Part shown: piece after piece, positions 61,330 through 64,000 of the stretch
How the letters are laid out: every line of letters starts with the position of its first letter
Position numbering within the stretch: the stretch's first letter is position 1
Source: Kaistella sp.
GTDB lineage: Bacteria; Bacteroidota; Bacteroidia; Flavobacteriales; Weeksellaceae
Direction of reading: 5' to 3'
Length of the DNA stretch: 64,000 nt
Assembly: GCA_019459085.1 (NCBI GenBank)
Contig: JAIBEW010000023.1
Span: 1-64,000 of the forward strand
Notes under the pieces: model-generated
What the model was told of the DNA's origin: nothing
The model's database searches: none
Seen by the model: the letters and a program-made list of their open reading frames with translations, nothing else
Position numbers and translations under genes: made by a program

Positions 61330-62112
61330 TCAAAAAACCAGGTTTTTCGGCAGATTATGCAACAGTTCGGTATTGATTATTGCGGCGCAGATTTCCGGTT
61401 TTTCCCAGTGCCCGTTATGTCCGCAGTCGAGTAGATAGGATTTGATGTTGGTGCTGTCGGGCAGGCTTTTGAGCATTTCATCGGTTTTTACCCCATTGTC
61501 ATGTTTTCCTGCGATAACGAGGATTTTTCCTTCGAAATTTTCCAGGACAGAAGTTTTGTCGGTTCTTTTAATCATGCCTTTTACTGCGGCCAGAACGCCG
61601 TCAGTTGGCGTTGAAAGGGCAATTTCCTTTGCGAGTTCAATCTTTCCTTCCAGAATATCTTTTTCATTTTCGTTAAAAAGATTCGGAATTCCCGCCTTCA
61701 CGTAATTCGGATACGCCTCTTTGATGATTCTGAAACTTTTTTTCCGCAGTGCTTTCTTTTCCGCATCATCGGCGAAAAAGGATGAAAAAAAGAGGGTCAG
61801 CGTTTTCAGTTTTTCAGGAAATTTTTCAGCAAAAGCCAACGAGGTGTAACCGCCCATCGAATGTCCGAGCAAATGAAAATCCTTCAGTTTCAGTTTGTCT
61901 GTCACTTTTTTCACTTCTTCAGCCATAAATTCCATGGTGTGAACTTCACTGTATATTTTAGAGATACCGTGTCCCGGTAAATCGATTTTAATTAAAGTAA
62001 AATCGTCGGACAGATACGTTTCCATTTCTTCCCAGATCATCAGGTTTTCCATAAAACCGTGGAGCAGAACCAGCTGTTCTTTTCCTTTTCCGGATATTTC
62101 GTAGTTCAGCAT
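61330..62112 (-). CDS. Alpha/beta hydrolase
   Basis: 260 residues after dropping seven track residues that start at TTG. Fold markers: LVLLHGFMEN (oxyanion region), HLLGHSMGGYTSL (nucleophile elbow with Ser), ILVIAGKHDNGVKTDEML (Asp region) and DCGHNGHWEKPEICAAII (His). Substrate unknown; the sequence resembles carboxylesterase/2-hydroxymuconate-type hydrolases generally. Lies 88 bases upstream of, and same strand as, the exbD stop. Confidence 0.92.
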   Translation of the reverse strand: MLNYEISGKGKEQLVLLHGFMENLMIWEEMETYLSDDFTLIKIDLPGHGISKIYSEVHTMEFMAEEVKKVTDKLKLKDFHLLGHSMGGYTSLAFAEKFPEKLKTLTLFFSSFFADDAEKKALRKKSFRIIKEAYPNYVKAGIPNLFNENEKDILEGKIELAKEIALSTPTDGVLAAVKGMIKRTDKTSVLENFEGKILVIAGKHDNGVKTDEMLKSLPDSTNIKSYLLDCGHNGHWEKPEICAAIINTELLHNLPKNLVF

Positions 62113-62166
62113 TTTTCTTTTTTTGATATTCAAATATAGGGAAACTCTAAACCATCTAAATAAAAA

Positions 62167-62190
62167 TGAGCATCCAGGATGCTCAAAATT
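62167..62190 (-). terminator. exbD terminator
   Basis: TGAGCATCC, A, GGATGCTCA: perfect 9-bp stem, followed on the - strand by TTTTTATTTAG. Confidence 0.85.
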
Positions 62191-62200
62191 TTTGATTCAA

Positions 62201-62722
62201 CTACCGTATTTGCTGCTCATACACTTTTTCTTCCCAGGGTTTGAGGTCTGCAATACCATAACGTTCAGTTTGGGTGATGGCAATATCGTCCAGAATATCG
62301 ACGAAGTTTTTATAATTCGCCTCATCTGTCGGTTTAATGATAACGGTGAATTTTTCCGGATTTGGAGCATTCTTTTTGGCTTCAGCAATGATTTTTGAAA
62401 TATTTAAATCCTCAAAATAGGTTTTCAGCAGGCCTTTAGACTGCAAATCATTCGCATTGCTTTGGTGATAATAGACCTGATCATTTTCTCCAAGGATAAA
62501 AGTCACCTGATTTTTGTCTTTGATTTCATTTCCCGTCGGTATGTCTTCTTTTGCGGGAAGTCCCAGATCCATTACATTCGGCTGCAGAAAATTGGTAGCC
62601 AGGATGAAGAAAGTAATCAGCAGAAAACCTAAATCAACCATTGGAGTCATGTCGATTTGTATGAATTTCTGGGCAAGCGATTTTCTTCCGTTTTTGCTTT
62701 GCGCTGGTGTAATATTCTCCAT
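62201..62722 (-). CDS. exbD: ExbD/TolR-family biopolymer transport protein
   Basis: 173 residues; the first 25 residues of the ORF track are untranslated leader. One N-terminal helix (VDLGFLLITFFILATNFL) preceded by TPMVD with the critical Asp of ExbD/TolR, then a periplasmic domain (EDIPTGNEIKDKNQVTFILGENDQVYYHQSNANDLQSKG). Harnesses proton motive force with an ExbB partner and a TonB, none of which lie in this window. Sensitive to envelope energetics; exact partner unknown. Confidence 0.9.
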   Translation of the reverse strand: MENITPAQSKNGRKSLAQKFIQIDMTPMVDLGFLLITFFILATNFLQPNVMDLGLPAKEDIPTGNEIKDKNQVTFILGENDQVYYHQSNANDLQSKGLLKTYFEDLNISKIIAEAKKNAPNPEKFTVIIKPTDEANYKNFVDILDDIAITQTERYGIADLKPWEEKVYEQQIR

Positions 62723-62817
62723 GATTGAATTATTTAAAATTGAATAAAAGAGGAAAAGTGATAAGAAATGAATGATGATTATAAATATCAGATGCAATAT
62801 TTGTACCCTTTAAGATG

Positions 62818-62842
62818 AATTGTTGAATATTAATCAACAATT
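62818..62842. promoter_or_regulatory. Inverted repeat between exbD and the DsbD-type gene
   Basis: AATTGTTGA, ATATTAA, TCAACAATT: perfect 9-bp arms. It stands about 95 bases upstream of exbD and is separate from the DsbD-type terminator. Confidence 0.4.
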
Positions 62843-62858
62843 GCTATGCGGCATATAA

Positions 62859-62890
62859 AAAACCCTGGAAGTTTGAACTTTCAGGGTTTT
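62859..62890 (-). terminator. Terminator of the DsbD-type gene
   Basis: AAACCCTG and CAGGGTTT pair, continuing through AAGTT and AACTT around a short loop; on the - strand followed by TTTTTTATATG. Confidence 0.85.
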
Positions 62891-62918
62891 ATAATTTGAG
62901 CGAATAATTTCTGAAGCG

Positions 62919-64000
62919 CTATTTCTGGTTTTTAAAATAACCGATTCCGCAGTTCAGGAAGTTTTTGAAATCTTCTTTCGGCATATAGCCTGAAACCGGG
63001 TAGTTGATCACTTTGCCGTCCGGAGAAACCAACACATAATGCGGCTGGGAATTATTGTTGAAATTGATCTGCTGGAACAGTGACCATTTGTCGCCAATTG
63101 TTTTGATTTTTTTCATCTGACCGTTGCCCATGTCGATTTTGGTCTGCTCGCTTTCAGGAAGTTCTTCTTTGTCATCCACATAAAGAGACGCAAGAATCAC
63201 ATCGTTCTGAAGGATGGGGAGAATGTCGGGTTCACTCCAGACAAATTCTTCCATTTTCCGGCAGTTTTCGCAGCCGTAACCCGTAAAGTCGATGAGAACC
63301 GGTTTGTTTTCCTTTTTTGCCAGTTCAATTGCCTTGAAATAATCGTGCTGCGGATGCATGCCGAGAATTCCGTCTTTTTCATCATGCAGATAACTGACAT
63401 TGATCGGTGGCAAAATCCCTGAAAGCAGCTGCAGTTTTGGCCGTTCAGCTGGAATTAATCCCTGAATCAGATAAATGATAAAACCGATGCTAAGGAAACC
63501 AACAATTTTTCTCGGCAGTGAAATCTGCTGTTTTTTATCATCGTGCGGAAATCTGATTTTTCCGAACAGATAAAGCACCAAACCAATCGTAATCAGTATC
63601 CAAAGAACGATGAAAAGTTCCCGTTTCAGGAAAAATGTTTTGGAAACCAAATCTGCTTTCGACAGAAACTTTAAAGCGAGCCCCAATTCTATAAATCCTA
63701 AAAAAACTTTTACGGTATTCATCCAGCCGCCTGATTTCGGCAGACTTTGCAACGCCTGCGGAAACAATGCCAATAGTCCGAAAACAATCGCCCAACTCAA
63801 TCCGAAACCTGCCAACGCAAAAGTCAGCAACATCGGTACATTTGCAGAACCGGTAACCGCACTCCCGAGCAGACTGCCTAAAATAGGACCGGTGCACGAA
63901 AAAGAAACAATCACCAAAGTTAATGCCATGAAAAATATTCCGATAATTCCGCCGGCGTCTTCAGCTTTTGAGGATTTGTTGGCAATGGAACTCGGCAGCG
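62919..64000 (-). CDS. dsbD: DsbD-type thiol:disulfide interchange protein (partial)
   Basis: The reading frame is open to the window edge (upstream codons read ...KSSKAEDAGGIIGIFFMALT), so the track's start at 63929 is internal. The visible 360 residues are the C-terminal half: membrane segments including FMALTLVIVSFSCTGPILGSLLGS with the functional Cys of the DsbD core, several helices, and a thioredoxin domain with YGCENCRKMEEFVW (CxxC) near its start and a closing VSPDGKVINYPVSGYMPKEDFKNFL. It passes electrons from cytoplasmic thioredoxin to periplasmic proteins. Annotation is partial at the right edge. Confidence 0.9.
   Translation of the reverse strand, partial: LPSSIANKSSKAEDAGGIIGIFFMALTLVIVSFSCTGPILGSLLGSAVTGSANVPMLLTFALAGFGLSWAIVFGLLALFPQALQSLPKSGGWMNTVKVFLGFIELGLALKFLSKADLVSKTFFLKRELFIVLWILITIGLVLYLFGKIRFPHDDKKQQISLPRKIVGFLSIGFIIYLIQGLIPAERPKLQLLSGILPPINVSYLHDEKDGILGMHPQHDYFKAIELAKKENKPVLIDFTGYGCENCRKMEEFVWSEPDILPILQNDVILASLYVDDKEELPESEQTKIDMGNGQMKKIKTIGDKWSLFQQINFNNNSQPHYVLVSPDGKVINYPVSGYMPKEDFKNFLNCGIGYFKNQK

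Overview
The window reads as chromosomal DNA of a flavobacterium, most likely Weeksellaceae (Chryseobacterium, Kaistella or Epilithonimonas type). The evidence is the low-to-moderate GC content, Bacteroidota promoters (TTTG, about 19 bases, TAnnTTTG), very high identity of the ribosomal proteins to what I remember of that group, proteins carrying the gliding/type IX secretion type B C-terminal domain, a fused isobutyryl-CoA mutase, DUF4252 proteins, and a family of small lipoproteins resembling DUF6759 that I associate with Chryseobacterium. No phage, insertion sequence, CRISPR array or tRNA gene is visible. Most of the window is housekeeping DNA with accessory surface-protein islands.

Layout. 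1-500: gene-free; a 3' fragment of a 5S rRNA gene with its terminator, embedded in CAAGAGC heptamer repeats, which suggests an rRNA operon ends just before the window. 500-5909 (-): lipoprotein, MazG-like pyrophosphohydrolase, aroA, SDR and a BamA/TamA-like outer membrane protein, in one compact operon. 6088-7597 (+): rpmE2 and a GlmU-like protein. 7728-10716 (+): an ECF sigma factor, a single-pass membrane protein, a DUF4252-GIN fusion and a DUF4252 lipoprotein. 10846-12831 (+): guaB and a small lipoprotein. 12863-14618 (-): DUF4407 protein and ruvC. 14713-16473 (+): a PadR regulator with two tandemly duplicated membrane proteins behind a promoter that is itself a perfect inverted repeat. 16507-22703: MBL hydrolase, secreted protein, icmF and two small envelope proteins.

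22877-24675 (+): rplM-rpsI-rpsB. The expected next gene, tsf, is not there; it lies 14 kb away on the other strand (38821-39642). The intervening DNA holds trmB, two of the four DUF6759-like lipoproteins, a carboxypeptidase-regulatory-like protein and three very large paralogous secreted proteins (1133, 945 and 1369 aa) with the type B sorting domain. A third lipoprotein of the family sits just beyond tsf and the fourth follows guaB.

40414-43370: accA, gltX and a sugar-isomerase-type cupin. 43374-48787: a surface-polysaccharide block (FkbM methyltransferase, four glycosyltransferases, polysaccharide deacetylase), with rocD as the first gene of one of its transcription units. 50094-51663: three small proteins, two of them secreted. 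51866-55868 (-): pdxA, DUF177 protein, rpmF, accB, accC, a fatty-acid/ribosome cluster in which rpmF and accB are separated by a terminator and a new promoter. 55921-58659 (+): ribE, an NtrY-like histidine kinase and a tRNA methyltransferase, overlapping end to start. 58661-64000: ftsE, rpmH (too short for the ORF track), nrnA, a small membrane protein, an alpha/beta hydrolase, exbD and the 3' part of a DsbD-type gene that runs off the window.

The parts most worth follow-up are the DUF6759-like family, which carries zero, one or two copies of a helical N-terminal motif on a shared C-terminal domain; the three giant secreted paralogs, each with its own promoter and terminator and one with a 254-residue internal tandem duplication; the self-operating PadR module; and the rRNA/repeat debris at the left edge. 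All start-site changes relative to the ORF track (which accepts TTG and GTG) are noted in the entries.
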